Shown: one piece after another, positions 38,340 to 50,500 of the stretch
How positions within the stretch are numbered: position 1 is the first letter of the stretch
How the letters are laid out: each line of letters starts with the position of its first letter
Source: Combretum micranthum
Lineage: Eukaryota; Streptophyta; Magnoliopsida; Myrtales; Combretaceae
Direction: 5' to 3'
DNA: 64,000 nucleotides
Assembly: GCA_024138025.1 (NCBI GenBank)
Contig: JAMXBD010000582.1
Coordinates: 62,001 to 126,000 of the forward strand
Position numbers and translations under genes: made by a program
Notes under the pieces: model-generated
Told to the model about the DNA's origin: nothing
Database searches by the model: none
What the model saw: only the letters and a program-made list of their open reading frames with translations

Positions 38340-38620
38340 CGACATCTGGTACTTTAACGTCGCCAATGTAGAGGCGGTGTTGAATGTGATCAGAACCGAT
38401 TTTTCTAAAGCCACTTAAAATACCGCTGGCTTTTGCAAGAAAATTTGCCAGCGTTTATTTTTCAAAACGTACACCGGCTATTAGGGCTCCAACGTCGCTG
38501 GCGTATAAGCAGTGTTGAATGCGAATATAATCAAAATTTTTAACACCAGGCTTAACGCCGCCGGCGTATAATTTCAACGCTGCCGGCGTTTAGTTCAATT
38601 TTACTCGTGTAGAAAAGCCG
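38340..38620. repeat. GCCGGC-type motif array in B1
   Basis: A GC-richer island in otherwise AT-rich sequence with recurring motifs: CGTCGCC, ACCGCTGGC, GCCAGCG, ACCGGC, CGTCGCTGGCGTATAA, CGCCGCCGGCGTATAA and GCTGCCGGCGTTTA. The same style of array occurs in the Athila-like LTR at 61030-61530. Confidence 0.7.
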
Positions 38621-41600
38621 CATATCCCCTGAGTTTTACAATTTCAATCTTCTTCAATTGTCATTCTTTACTTCATATATGGTCTTCTAATGAATCCATA
38701 AGCTATATAAGCATGTTTTAAGTATGAATTAAATGTAAAAATTATATTTTAAGTTCAATGAATCTCCTTGTATAGTTAACCTAAGATTGTGTAATATATA
38801 TATATATATATTCTACATTCAATTATTGATTGTTTTGATATTCTTATTTCAGTTAAAGGTTCCTCAATTATTTCCCCTTCGAGTGAATATCATAATACGC
38901 TGTTGGTTACAGGTATGTGATAGCTTGTTTGTTGTATGCTAGGAATATGCATTCTTAAATTTGACTTAATTCGATCCGATCTAATACTTTGATGAACTAG
39001 ATGTCTATTATGCTATTTAATCTGGTTCGAGGAGCAGCAAACATTTCATGATGCAATTACATGTTAGTTAAGCGCTTAACCTAAGTCATGATGCAATGAC
39101 TTTATCATGATGCAATGGTACGCTATGATGCAATAACGATTCATTTTGGTTAAGTGGATAGCCGATGGGGAGAATAGTATCCGAGTAACGTTTGCTTAAA
39201 CTCAGGGGGAAATACCATGGTTTAGTTCAAAGTTTATGGGAACTTGTGAACTAGGCTCATGTTGTGGACTAAGTTTAAGTAGGGACGGGCAACAGTTTTT
39301 GAACCCTAAATGAAGCTATTTCTTTATGGAATAGATATAGGAGATATAAGTATTCAGACTGCTTATATCAACCTCCTGAGCAGCTGCTGTTACTCAGGAC
39401 TCCTAAATTCCTAAAGTGTGATCCCGGGGTTTGAATACCCTCCTATTGTATTGTTAAAAGAAAACTTAATAAGATAATGACTTGTCCATTGATGCATTTC
39501 CTTTGATTTAAGTTTGCTTGATAAATTGTTCTTGTGTTTGTTATTGTGTACTGGGCCTTTGACTCACTTTTGTTGCTTTGTAGGTAATGAAAATGAGTTA
39601 TATGATGATCTGAGATGCAGGTCAGACTTTGAGAGATTCATGGATGAGTGGGACGAATAGGACTCGAATGCCCTTGGATTTTGGAGAAGCTTTTATTTAA
39701 AAGCATAATTCTCTGTATAGAAGGCTTGGTAGATAAGCCTAAGTTGTAAAGACGTTAAGATCTCTTAGTGTTATCTTTTGTACCAAGAAAAAAAAAAGCT
39801 TGTAATTTTTGTAGTGCCTTCTATTGATACTAAACTTTATACGTATAATGTATATATGTATGGATTGCTTTTATTAGCAATCTTGTTTTGTTAAAAGTTG
39901 TTTATAAAGTTTTAGCAGATTTGATCAAACAATTTTCTTAACCTGTTAGTTTTAGGACAACCTTACATATAATGCGAAAATATTATACGTGGTTGGGAAC
40001 TCGGTACTCTAAATCTCGAGATTTAGTGGGACGGGTCTTTTCAGATAGTTATATGAAATTCGTAACTAGGAAAAGATGGCATGTAAACACCTATTTTTCA
40101 AGACCAAAATGGAAGTTTTATTAAGAAAATGAATTCCTTAGGGTATAGGAATAGTGGAGCCTTAATTTTTAAAGTATCAAATAAGTTTTTCTTAAAGAAA
40201 TCACTTAAAAACCATTTTTACAAAATTCGGATCTAGGAATAGCCAATATTCAAACACTTGTTTACAAAGTGAAAAATGAGGATTTTTGTTGAAAAATGAA
40301 GACATTAAGGAATAGATATGGTAAAGGCTTAATTTTAGCAAGAATAAATAAATTTTATTAAGGAAAATCTCTAAAACAAGTGTGATTTGTCAAGAACACA
40401 AAATTAGCCTTGCTAAGTTAGGTATTCATGGCATCTTGAAAAGTGGAAGCTTTCTAAAAATGTTCCCTGATGGAATATCATCAAGAAATACATATAGGAA
40501 GCTCATAACATACCATTCATGCTAGTAATTTGTTAATATTCCATGCATATTTGGCATGGATAGTAGAAACATCATAATCCCTCACAAAAACAATTTCGAA
40601 AATGGATGTTAGGATACTGATCCGAACTTTTAGAGACTTAAAAGTTTTCAAAATTGAGATATTAGAATTAGATAGATCTTTCGAAGTACATAGGAATCGA
40701 TATATAATTTGAGAAATTTCATGTTAAAATGACAAAGTTATGGCCGTTTTAAGTTAGAATTTCCATCAATGACGAGAATTACGAACTTAATAATTTTTAT
40801 GAAATAAAATAGATTAGATATGAGTTGAAATACTCATTTGGGTATTTCTTTAATTTAGGTGACTTGGATCTCGAAGATTCGTTACCACCAGATTATTACT
40901 ACTAAGAGACCGACGACCTATGGCCGAGTGAGTATTATTTCCTAAGTTCATTTCTTACTTGTGTTTGTAGCATTTAGTTACACTAGATTATGAGACAAAA
41001 GATAAAATGGAATTGCATGATGAGAATTATGGGGGATTATGTATGCTTGTTGATGAGTTGAGAAATTGTGTTAAGAATATCAGAACCGGGTGATTAACTT
41101 ATGTTTGTTTAAAGTATTCTAGGATTGATTGTCTGCGAGATTGGTTGATCACCTAAAAATTGGTATTAACAATTATTCAGATTGATAAATTAATATGGAC
41201 ATAATCACTTCACGATGGGGATGGGGCATTAGCATATGTTGATTACCCGTGATCCTTAAACGGTTAAAAGTTGGTTGATCGTGATCTATAAAACGACATA
41301 AATGAGTTGGTTGATCGTGATCCATAAACGACATAAGTTGGTTACCAGTTATCCATAAACGACATATTAATTCAACGGCAGTACCACAGTATTCATTAAT
41401 CTGCTAATCCCAAATGGAGGACGTAAATCCATTCACATATGATTTCCAGCTGATCATATGGTTATTTGTTCATGTTGTTGATGCATTCCATATGGTTAAA
41501 TAAATAAGTTGATTGAATGATTGTTATAAATGTCTTTATGGAAGTATTCACTCACTAAGCTAGTATAGCTTACGACTCCGCAGCTTTTTCTTATTGTAAT

Positions 41601-41999
41601 TCTCATATATATAGCTAAGGCCGGGGCATCCTACCGAGCACGTACATGAATTAGGAGTTTCCGTTAGAAGTTTTTGTTTGATTTTGTATAGACTTCCATA
41701 GGAAACCCTAATATTTATTGGATGACTGTAAAAGACCACGTTTAAACTTAATATTCTCTTGCGGGGAATGCCCCTAGAACTTTTGTAATTAATTATGTGG
41801 ACTCATGGTTTATATTATGATGCTTATAGTATGTCAAATTAAACTATTTATCTCTATTGGTTCATGTATTCTATTGTCGTAAATGTACGCCTTGCATTTG
41901 TATGAAACTTTGGAATGATTGTGGTAGTAATTCCTAAGTCTTATATAGCATGCAGTGAACCGTTACATTTAGGGTACCTTATGGAACCATAGAAGGGTT

Positions 42000-42880
42000 T
42001 GAGAAGTTAGGAAAGCAAATTGAAAGTTTTGTGAAACCCTTTACCCCAATTGAGCTAGTAGATGTGATTAATGCAGATACAAGCAAGTAGGTTAAGAAAG
42101 AAGTAACTTTGACTTCTATAAATCAATTGGAAGATATGGTACAACAGGAGTATAGTCTTATAGTTACTGAGCCCACCGTCAGATCAGATGTGCCATCAAT
42201 TCCTTTTCCAAGACGATCAAGAAAGAGGAAAGATGATGAGGAATATGAGAAATTCCTAGGGGTGTTTAAGAAGCTGGAGGTTAATATTCCCTTAGTTGAT
42301 ATTTTGGAAGAGTCACCTCAATATAGGAGCTTTTTGAAAGAAGTGATGAGCAAGAAAAGAAAGATGAACGGGAGAGAGACAATCATGTTAGCTCAATCAT
42401 GTATTGAAGCTTTAAAGGATTCACTTCCCCTTAAGTTAAATGATCCAGGGAAATTTACGTTAGATTGCACCATAGGAGATAGTCAATTCAAAAATGCTTT
42501 TTGTAATCTAAGTGCATATATCATTTTGATACCCTTCTCTATGGCTAAGAAATTAGGATTAGGGGATGCAATCAAGAAAACTGAGATGACAATTCAATTG
42601 GCTTAATATTCCTGTGGACTTTATTGTATTGAATATGGAATAAGATCCAGAGATTCCCCTCATCCTTGGACGCCTATTTGTGTCCACTGATGGAGTTGTA
42701 ATTGATGTGAAAAATAGCGAAATGGTGCTAAGGGTTGGAAATAAGGAATTGAATGTGAATATTATGAAGCAATGGAAAAAGAATCTTAAATCTACCAAAA
42801 CAGACACAACATCTGAAAATTCAAGAGTAGAAGCTTGTAAGAAAAGAAAGGATGATGATGAAAAAAAAAAAAAAGACTAG
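42000..42880 (+). pseudogene. Athila-like aspartic protease region, inactive
   Basis: Follows A2 and continues the Athila gag-pol: PFTPIELVDVI (about 42035), PFPRRSRKRKDDEEYEKFLG, VFKKLEVNIPLVDILEE and PGKFTLDCTIGD resemble the conserved stretch before the Athila protease. The catalytic triplet, normally D-L/S-G-A, reads NLSA here (42505-42516), so Asp and Gly are both lost. A flap-side ILGR-like block (IPLILGRLFVST, about 42653-42690) remains. A stop lies at 42604-42606. No reverse transcriptase follows; a lysine-rich end at 42880 passes directly into non-coding sequence. Confidence 0.85.
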
Positions 42881-44387
42881 TCACTTTGATCTTCATTGAA
42901 GAAGAAAGTCAAAAAGTCAGGCTGAGACTATAAAACAATTGTTGAGCAGGAGGCAACCCACCAATTTCTTTTTGCTTTGCAAATATATTTTTTTTGTTAT
43001 TTTGTGCTTCTTTGCGATGTGCCTTATTTGTACAAATAAGAGAAAAATAGGAGCTAAAGAGCATAATTTCATACCACAAGAGGGTGAACTAAAAAGATGG
43101 ACATAAATGGAGGACTCTCTCAATTGTTATACCAGTTGGAACTCAAACTTACATCAAATTTTTTAAAACCAAAGAAGTATCGTTTTTCATTTTCTCTTTT
43201 ATCTTTATTCTTTCCTATTTTGAGTTGAATGAGGAATAGTGAGATACTATTTAATTTAAGTGTGGGGGAAGGGATAATAAGATATGGAGAATAAAATTGA
43301 GTATGACTACTAATGTTTGAATTGCTGTCTTAAAGTATGCTATGGCAATTTTAGGCTACTGTCAAAAATTTTCATGAAATCTGATGGTTGTATTAAATAT
43401 TGTTGATTGCATCTGAAAAAAAATGTGAATTGACTTGTTAGGTGCCTTACTCACTTGCTGTTGTAATTAGAATACTTAGTTGAAATTACGTAGTGAAATC
43501 TTTGAGGAATAAACTTATCTTATATTTAGCTTTAGAATAATTCGAGTCCTTATATGAAAAATAAATAGGTTTACTTCTAGAAAAAATTTAACTGGTATAT
43601 ATACTTTTGAGTAATTTTGATAACATTTTAAAACCTAGTGAAAGAGATAGAATAAACTCTTTACTTAGTGATCCTTTATAAAAAAAAAGTCTTAAATTTG
43701 TGTATCATTCAAAAGAAAAGAAAAGAAAAGAAACAAGCATGACCTTTACTCCACTAACTCAGGTAATTGAGTCAAGAGTATCCAAATTTAAATGTTAAAG
43801 TGAGAAAGAGTCTGTAGGGATCCCTTTTAAACTTGGTCGCTTGGGTGATAAGCCTGGGATGTGCCGGCTCAATGAAATTACTATAATGGGAAGATAAGAA
43901 AGACAAAAGTTCAATACTTAAACTTTAAAAAAAGAAAAAGAAAAAAAAAAGTGCGTGTATGAAATCAAAAGAATATGAATGCAAAAGAACCAAATGAATT
44001 AATACTTATAATAAAAAAGGAGAAATTCTAGGAAAAGAGTAGATACTATATGCTTTCACTTTGTGTTGCTAAGACTATATACTTAGTAAATGTCCAGTGA
44101 AGTTTAAATGTGTATTTTTCCTTATTGAATTGTGTATTTACTTTTGGACAAAAGATTCTTTTGCTAAACACTGGGATGAAAGTTCGTTTTATCTAGATTA
44201 GCTACTAAATTTTGATTGTAGTAATCTAATTACATGAACCTAGAATGATTAGAGCGATAGGCACTAGAATTGTAAGTCATATAAAAGAAAAGATGCTTGA
44301 ATTGTGAAAGTTAAAATTTTGTACTCTCTATGATAAATTTCTAAATTGTGCTATTATTTATTTTGCTTGAGGACAAGTAAAAGTTCA
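42881..44387 (+). other. Athila-like 3' internal non-coding region
   Basis: Contains AGGAGGCAACCCACC (about 42949), AAGTGTGGGGGAAGGGATAA (about 43259) and GGTGATAAGCCTGGGATGTG (about 43844). These are also present in reverse in the second Athila-like element at 61700-62900. The env-like frame present there at 63160 onward is absent here. Confidence 0.7.
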
Positions 44388-44400
44388 AGTATGGAAGAGT
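44388..44400 (+). promoter_or_regulatory. Polypurine tract before the 3' LTR
   Basis: AAGTATGGAAGAGT directly before the TGATAAAGTC start of the 3' LTR; a decayed form of the AAGTGTGGGGGA tract of Athila elements. Confidence 0.65.
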
Positions 44401-46107
44401 TGATAAAGTCATATTTTACTCGATTTTCATTGAACAATTCATGATAAATTATTATTGATTTTGTAGAAATCATAAGAAATTGGTACTTATACGCACTTTA
44501 ATGTGATATTTTAGGTCTTGAAGACTCATATGATAGATACAAGCAAATTTGAGGAGATTTGTGCTAATTTGAAGAAGTTAAGAAAGTAGCATGACCATTA
44601 TAAAATAAAGGTTGCCGGCCTTCATCATAAAACAAGTCAACACCGGCCTTCATCGAAGCTACACAGCTGACCTTCGAATGAAATTTCACCAGGTTTCATC
44701 ATTTACGACATATGCTGGAAAATTTACATTCAACGCAACCGACGTTATATCGGCTTTAAACGTACATAGATTCAAAAACTTTAACATGAGCTTCAATACT
44801 GTCGATGTAGAAACAGAATTCATCAATCTTCTTCAAATTGTTTGTTAAGCCGGTATCTTGACGTTTTATGCCGCCGGCCTTTATGCTGGCGTGGACCTAC
44901 ACCGCCTCAACAATTTTCAAACACGGCCAGTGTATTTGCTTCGGAGATAATTTATTTTACAACGAAGGTCGACATCTGGGAATCCTACGCTGTCGGCCTT
45001 GAAGCTGGAGTACATTCATAGTTACTCTTGGAAATCAATTTTGCAAAGGAACATCGACTGATTTTAATTAAAGGCCGTCGACACACATAGCTAGCCTATG
45101 TGTTCTGCAACTTTTCATATTTAAACTTCTCTTGTTGGATCTATTGTGGAAGAAGAAACCCTAAGCACGAATTGAGAGATTTTTCTCCTTGTTCCTTGAT
45201 AGATCAGGGCATTAGAGACTAGAAAGCTTTGTTTTTTATTTGAACAAGGATTCTACACCGGGATTCAAGTGGAAAAAATCATTTGAGTTTGAATTCAAAA
45301 ACATGATTTTCTTGACAAGGTGATTTTAATCTTTTCTTACATTTGTATTATGGATGATGTTGAAAGCTTATGTCTTTTGTGCTTAATTTGGTTTTGAGTT
45401 GTTTATATGAACTATTTGATTAATGTTTATCTGTTGTTGATTGAATCATTGTCTGTATTCAGATTGTTTATGTTAATTCATCGATCATGTGTTTTGAGTT
45501 TATCTTGGAATTCATGTTAGGTTAGGATTGTAATTGGAAAATTCGTTTCTAACCGATTCTATGATTAGCTAATTTGAATTAAAGATTTCACAGGAATATG
45601 GATTTGACTTCAATTAGGGTTTAGGAAATTAAACAGATTAGTCAATTGATCACTTTCCTAGAAATAGAGAATATTAATTGGTTAATTTATGGTAATTGCT
45701 TTCTTTGGAAAAAGGAGTTGTTACCCATTGCTTAATTGCTTGAACACTAAACCTATTAACAATTTAGATCTGCAAGTGTATCCTCGGTCAATAGCATACA
45801 TTCAATTGTTGTTCTAATCTGTTAGCTTTTAACCTAATTCAATTAAGGTGTTGGAAATCCTAAATTTCTTTAGCTTAGTTCTATATGAGAAAATCTAAAA
45901 ACAGAAACAATTTTGATTTGCCTAGCTATAATTAAGATTAATACAGTTGATAGCTAATCCTCACTCCTGGTGGACTCGGTAGTCACCGAAGTTTATTATT
46001 GCATACATACCTGGTATACTAGCAGGTTAATATCTATTCGTTTAAAGAAATTTAAAAAGAGACTAAAAAGAGTTTTAAAAAGAGTATATATAGAAAAAGC
46101 GTGATCA
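44401..46107 (+). mobile_element. 3' LTR of the Athila-like element
   Basis: 1707 bp, TGATAAAGTC to AAAAAGCGTGATCA, followed by ATAGC. Collinear with the 5' LTR along its whole length. Several CG dinucleotides kept here (for example GCCGCCGGCC, about 44872) are changed in the 5' copy, and some the other way. Confidence 0.92.
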
Positions 46108-46920
46108 ATAGCCAGTCTCATAAATAAAGCAAAGCAAATAACTAAGAAAATCATGGGAGTCTTAGATAAATTTTCAAGACTCTTCGGGACTTAAAAATGG
46201 ATAAGTCCCCTTTAGATAGAAAAATAATCAAGAGCAAAACAAATAAAATGGAAGCCTTAGAATCATTTTGGACAAGGAATTCCCAGGACTTAGATTATGT
46301 ATAAGTCCCAATTTTATTTTTGACTTAATTAAGGATAAGTGTAAGACTTAAATTATGGACAAGTCTCAAAGAGCAAGTAAATAAATAAATTGCAAGCGAT
46401 AAAATAAGTGCAAGGAAATAACTGTTAAATTAGTGAGCATTTAGGCTCTAAATAATATAAGTATTACATATACCTATTAATATATAGAAAGTTAAGTTAG
46501 TAACAAGAATAATACATAAACATAAACATGATCATGAAGTCAAACATGACATGAACAATATGTTATCTTTACATTTCTAATCCCTAGTATATGCATCATG
46601 AGGATTTTATATAGAAAATACAACATACATATTTTTCATGTCATATAACATAATACATGGAGGAGGTTTAGTGTTTATCTAAGGTAATTGATGAAAGAAG
46701 AATTTGAAAGAACTTAGGATTTGTATATGGATGAAAGAGAGAAGGAAAATGTTTGGGCAAAATCTTAGAGAGAAAAGTTGTAGAGAAAAATTGATAGAGT
46801 TTTGTTATGGTGAAAGAAAAGTGTATAAGAAGTGAAGGAGGGAAGGAGTATTTATAGAGTGAAAAATGAGGGAACAAAATATGTAAAAATAAATGGAAAA
46901 AAAAACAAAGGGAAAATGTA

Positions 46921-46994
46921 GGTGGGTTTGTAGGGCGAGGGGCGAGGGGCGAGGGCGGGGGCGGGGGGAAGAGAGGGGGATGGGGTGGGGTGTT
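46921..46994. repeat. G-run cluster, possible G-quadruplex
   Basis: Within A0, upstream of its TATA box on the sense strand. Tandem GGGGCGA units pass into GGGCGGGGGCGGGGGG and then GGGGTGGGG. More than four runs of three or more G lie within 75 bases, which meets the usual G-quadruplex pattern. Other family A copies lack it at the corresponding place. Confidence 0.8.
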
Positions 46995-47509
46995 GTTGCT
47001 TGAGGGGGAACAGTGGCCACAATAAGAAAAAGAGGGAAAAAAATTAATTTAAGTAGGAAAAATATAATAAAGTATAAGAGAAGTTAAGTAAAATTTATGA
47101 GAAAAAAAAATTATACAAGATGTAAGAGATAGGTATATAGATCGTAAGAAATATGTAGTAAGAAAAAATAGAGATAGATAAATAATAATGGATAATAGAA
47201 AATGTAATTGAATAGTAAACAAAACAAATAAAATACCGATAATAATAAAAATATGCGTAGACGGACTGTGTATGATATTTTTAGAAGCCAAAAAATTCTA
47301 TAACTAATATTTTACAATTCCTCATCTCATTACAAGTCTAGATATATTGTTGGAATATTTTTTTGGTTTTGTGTGCTAGGACCCTGTTTTAGAAACTGAT
47401 CTCGTTCAGGTCCGAAACAAGCAAGTTTTGGGCGAATATGATCTTTTCAAGTTGTATCACATTATTTCGGTCTATATTCCAAGGTCATCTCATTTTTATT
47501 ATTTTACAG

Positions 47510-50500
47510 TGTAAGGACCCGGATTCGCTACTTATTTAAAAATGTAAGATTATCTATAAAGGAAGAGTTTGTATCAATTATTTGTTCAAACATGTAATAA
47601 AAACCATTCCAAAAGCATTTCACTGAGAGAAACATAATACATTATATTACAAAACCTTGTTGTCCTTTTAAACATTAGGACAAAGGACTATAATACATAT
47701 ATTTATATACTTAAGATTACAAAACATAAGCTTGAGATCAAACCTATATCAAAATACATATAAGTTTAACAAAATATCTACCAAAATTACATTGTTCCAA
47801 AACATTTCTCCTATTCTATTGCAAAGGCTTTCCACCATTAATGTCGGGGTTTCTACTCATCTAAATCATCCAAAAAGTCCTCAAAATCAGTTTCATATCC
47901 CAACTAAGTATAAAACTCGTCTTCATCAATACCTGAAATAAAAGATCATGAGTCAAAGGTTTAGTACATAAGTAACACAAACACATATGAAGTGACAAGC
48001 ACACTTAAACTAAATGTAATGCATCAACCATCAATTTAATATCTAATATTTAAGTTTGTCAAGCAACAAAGGAATATTCAAACTCCGGAGTAAGCCATTG
48101 GGAAGCTGGAGATTCTGAGTAATGACACAACATTTAGGGGGTTGATATAGGTAGTCTAAATACCTATATCACTTAGATGATATAACCAATAAAGAGAAAT
48201 GTAATTTCATCTAGAGTTAATAGCCATTATTCAACTTTACTTAACTTAATCCATAATATCATTTAATTCAACCGGTCTCATAAATGTGAACTAAATTATA
48301 TTATTTCTTCTTAAGAATAAGCAAATGTTACACCAATACTATTATCCCTATCAATTACCCACTAAGCCACTTATAAAAGTCATGGCACCATGAGAAAAGT
48401 AGCCTAAGTGCCTAACTACCGCATCCACTCGGATAAGGTTACTGCTCCTCGAACTAGATTAAACGACAAAAAACACAACCAATTCAGATAATTTATAATT
48501 CTTCTTTGATTAGAATTGATTTAAATTATGCTTATCCTAAGCAAACAACAACCAAAGTTACTGTGTACCTAAATAAATGGATTTATCTAACAAAAGACTT
48601 GTGCTCAAGCTCAACTGAGTAGACAAATCTGTTCAAGAAAGTCATTTAATGTAAAACAACATTATTCCACAATAAACATTAAATACTTAGCCATTTATCA
48701 TACTTAATTGAATTCAAATCATTTTATATCTTAACCTTCATACATGTATCTCTGTAGATAACATATCCATCTATTTTCACATTATTATTATTACTATTAT
48801 CATTTATTTATTATTATTTTATTTCATATAAACATCATTAATCCATAACAATTGTTAAACACTCATTCACATATCAAACTTAAATGAAAACTCGTAGCAA
48901 TACATAACTCAATATATTTCTCTTTTACACATGTACATATCTATATCATCCCTTTATTTTATATTTATTTTATTATTATTATTTTTTAACAAGAGACCAT
49001 CACCACCCTTGTAACCCTCGTTATGAAGGATGTCACGCCCCAAGGGCTACCTTAAACGTAACAGTCTGCCACGCTCAATATTAAAGCTTAAGTATGACAA
49101 CCTTAGCCACTCCCAAAAGCTTTGATATTAAGTGTAAGGTGTGCTCTCACAAATTTAGAGGACCATATATGGAATTGTGAAGCTTAAGAAGATATAATAA
49201 CATATTAAGAAAGAGGATTCATAATATTCATTTACTTATGTCAATGATCTTACAAACTTAGGGACATTTCCCTTATTCACAAATCTATCACAAGAATATT
49301 GTACATCTTATCCAACACTAAACTTCATCTAAAACTTCGTTATAAAAAAAAAAAAAAATTACCTGACTGCAGGGTCCTCGTGGTCTCAACCACAGATATG
49401 GGAACTGCAAAAGATATCTATAGGGGTATAAGCTAACAAGCTTAGTGAGAACTATTTCCATAAATAACTTCTTGTAACAAAATTTTCAAACAAGTTGTTT
49501 AAGCAATCAAATGAGATGCAACATACACGTGGGCAAAAAGGCATATAGTTTTCCGGGAACTATATGTTGAATGGATTTGCGCCCTCATTCGGGGTTTGGT
49601 GATACATAACCTCAAAACAAGTAGTTTTAGTTAAAAAGATTTGTGCTCTCGATCAATATCACAAAGCATATGAAGTCTACTTGAATTGAGCCTTGCTTTC
49701 GGATCTTCCACCAAGCATTTCCTTAATGCCGCCAAGCAATCGCATTTGGACACTCCGTCAAGTGTTGCTTTCGACATGAGTTTACTATCCTTCTCACCCA
49801 AGGATAATAACCCAATGCAATGTGACTCACTTCATGGTATGCATGAATCCATTTATTTATGATATCATAACATTATTATTATCAAATTTAAGGCGATCAA
49901 AGAATTTCATACAAAGGAAGTGATACTAAAATAAACATTTAAATCAATTCCGGACTCGCTATTCTTAGGATTTTTTCAAGGAATTATTTTACACACATAT
50001 CCATTTGTCTTTTCCTAACTCTAATGCAACTAAATTACAAGCACAACAAGTATAGTATTTAAAGGAAATAAACTCATGATGCCATGTCGACTATTCTTCT
50101 ACACGGATGAGTTGTTCACACACTCCACTCAATCGAAATAATCTTCGGGATATAGGTATCCTTTCTTGGAGTCACCTAGCCAAAGAAAATACCCAAAATG
50201 AGTATTTCTTGATGTTTTTCTTGAATTTTGACAAAACAATGTCAAAAGAACGTTAAAGTTCGTATAAAGGAAAGTTCTAATTTAAAATGGCCATAACTTG
50301 GTCATTTTAACTCGGAATCGCGCATATAATATACCGATTTCTACCTACTCGAAAAGATCTATTCATTTTTAAAACTATTTTTTATCAAACTAAACCATTT
50401 AGTCCCCGAAACAGTGGCGATAAAATTCACCATAAATTTTCTAACTCAAAAACAACTTTGATTCAATCATTCAAAATTTGCTTGATAAATACTTAGTTAT

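Larger units (their letters stand above)
33159..40043 (+). mobile_element. Family B copy B1 (long LTR-like unit) inserted in A2
   Basis: Starts TGAAATAATC, ends GGGTCTTTTCA, and is flanked by exact GATAG at 33154-33158 and 40044-40048. Excluding A3 it is about 2.7 kb. It aligns in reverse with B2: the start matches 53530-53548 (TGAAATATCC on the minus strand), and the ATTCAGACTGCTTATATCAA block (about 39353) matches the reverse complement of 48140-48170. On the plus strand a CT-rich leader (about 33640-33760) with donor GTAAGTT is followed, after a long gap, by an acceptor TTTGTAG near 39584. No coding interior; probably a solo LTR. Confidence 0.85.
31601..41990 (+). mobile_element. Family A copy A2 (sense strand plus), interrupted by B1
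   Basis: Own sequence is 31601-33158 and 40044 to about 41990, about 3.5 kb. It starts TGTAAGCCATGG, the reverse complement of the family A 3' end. It has the ACCCTAAGTCCGG block, the CT-rich leader (about 32305-32480), and after B1 the AAAATGACAAAGTTATGGCC and TCACTAAGCTAG blocks (about 40725 and 41553). It ends in ATTTAGGGTACCTTATGG near 41985. The terminal bases are decayed and no exact target duplication was found. It splits the Athila-like gag/protease region. Confidence 0.8.
28871..46107 (+). mobile_element. Athila-like Ty3/gypsy element, internally deleted and invaded
   Basis: Two LTRs of the same family (28871-30580 and 44401-46107) are flanked by an exact ATAGC duplication at 28866-28870 and 46108-46112. 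Downstream of the 5' LTR is TTTTTGGCATCATTGCCAGG, the diverged Athila/Tat primer-site motif. Upstream of the 3' LTR is GCTTGAGGACAAGTAAAAG and a degenerate polypurine tract, both Athila hallmarks. Gag and protease remnants remain, but no reverse transcriptase or integrase is present. After the protease the sequence jumps to the GGCAACCCA block (about 42951-42959) that normally lies beyond pol. It is therefore a non-autonomous deletion derivative. The interior was later split by A2 and its nested load (31601 to about 41990). Confidence 0.92.
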
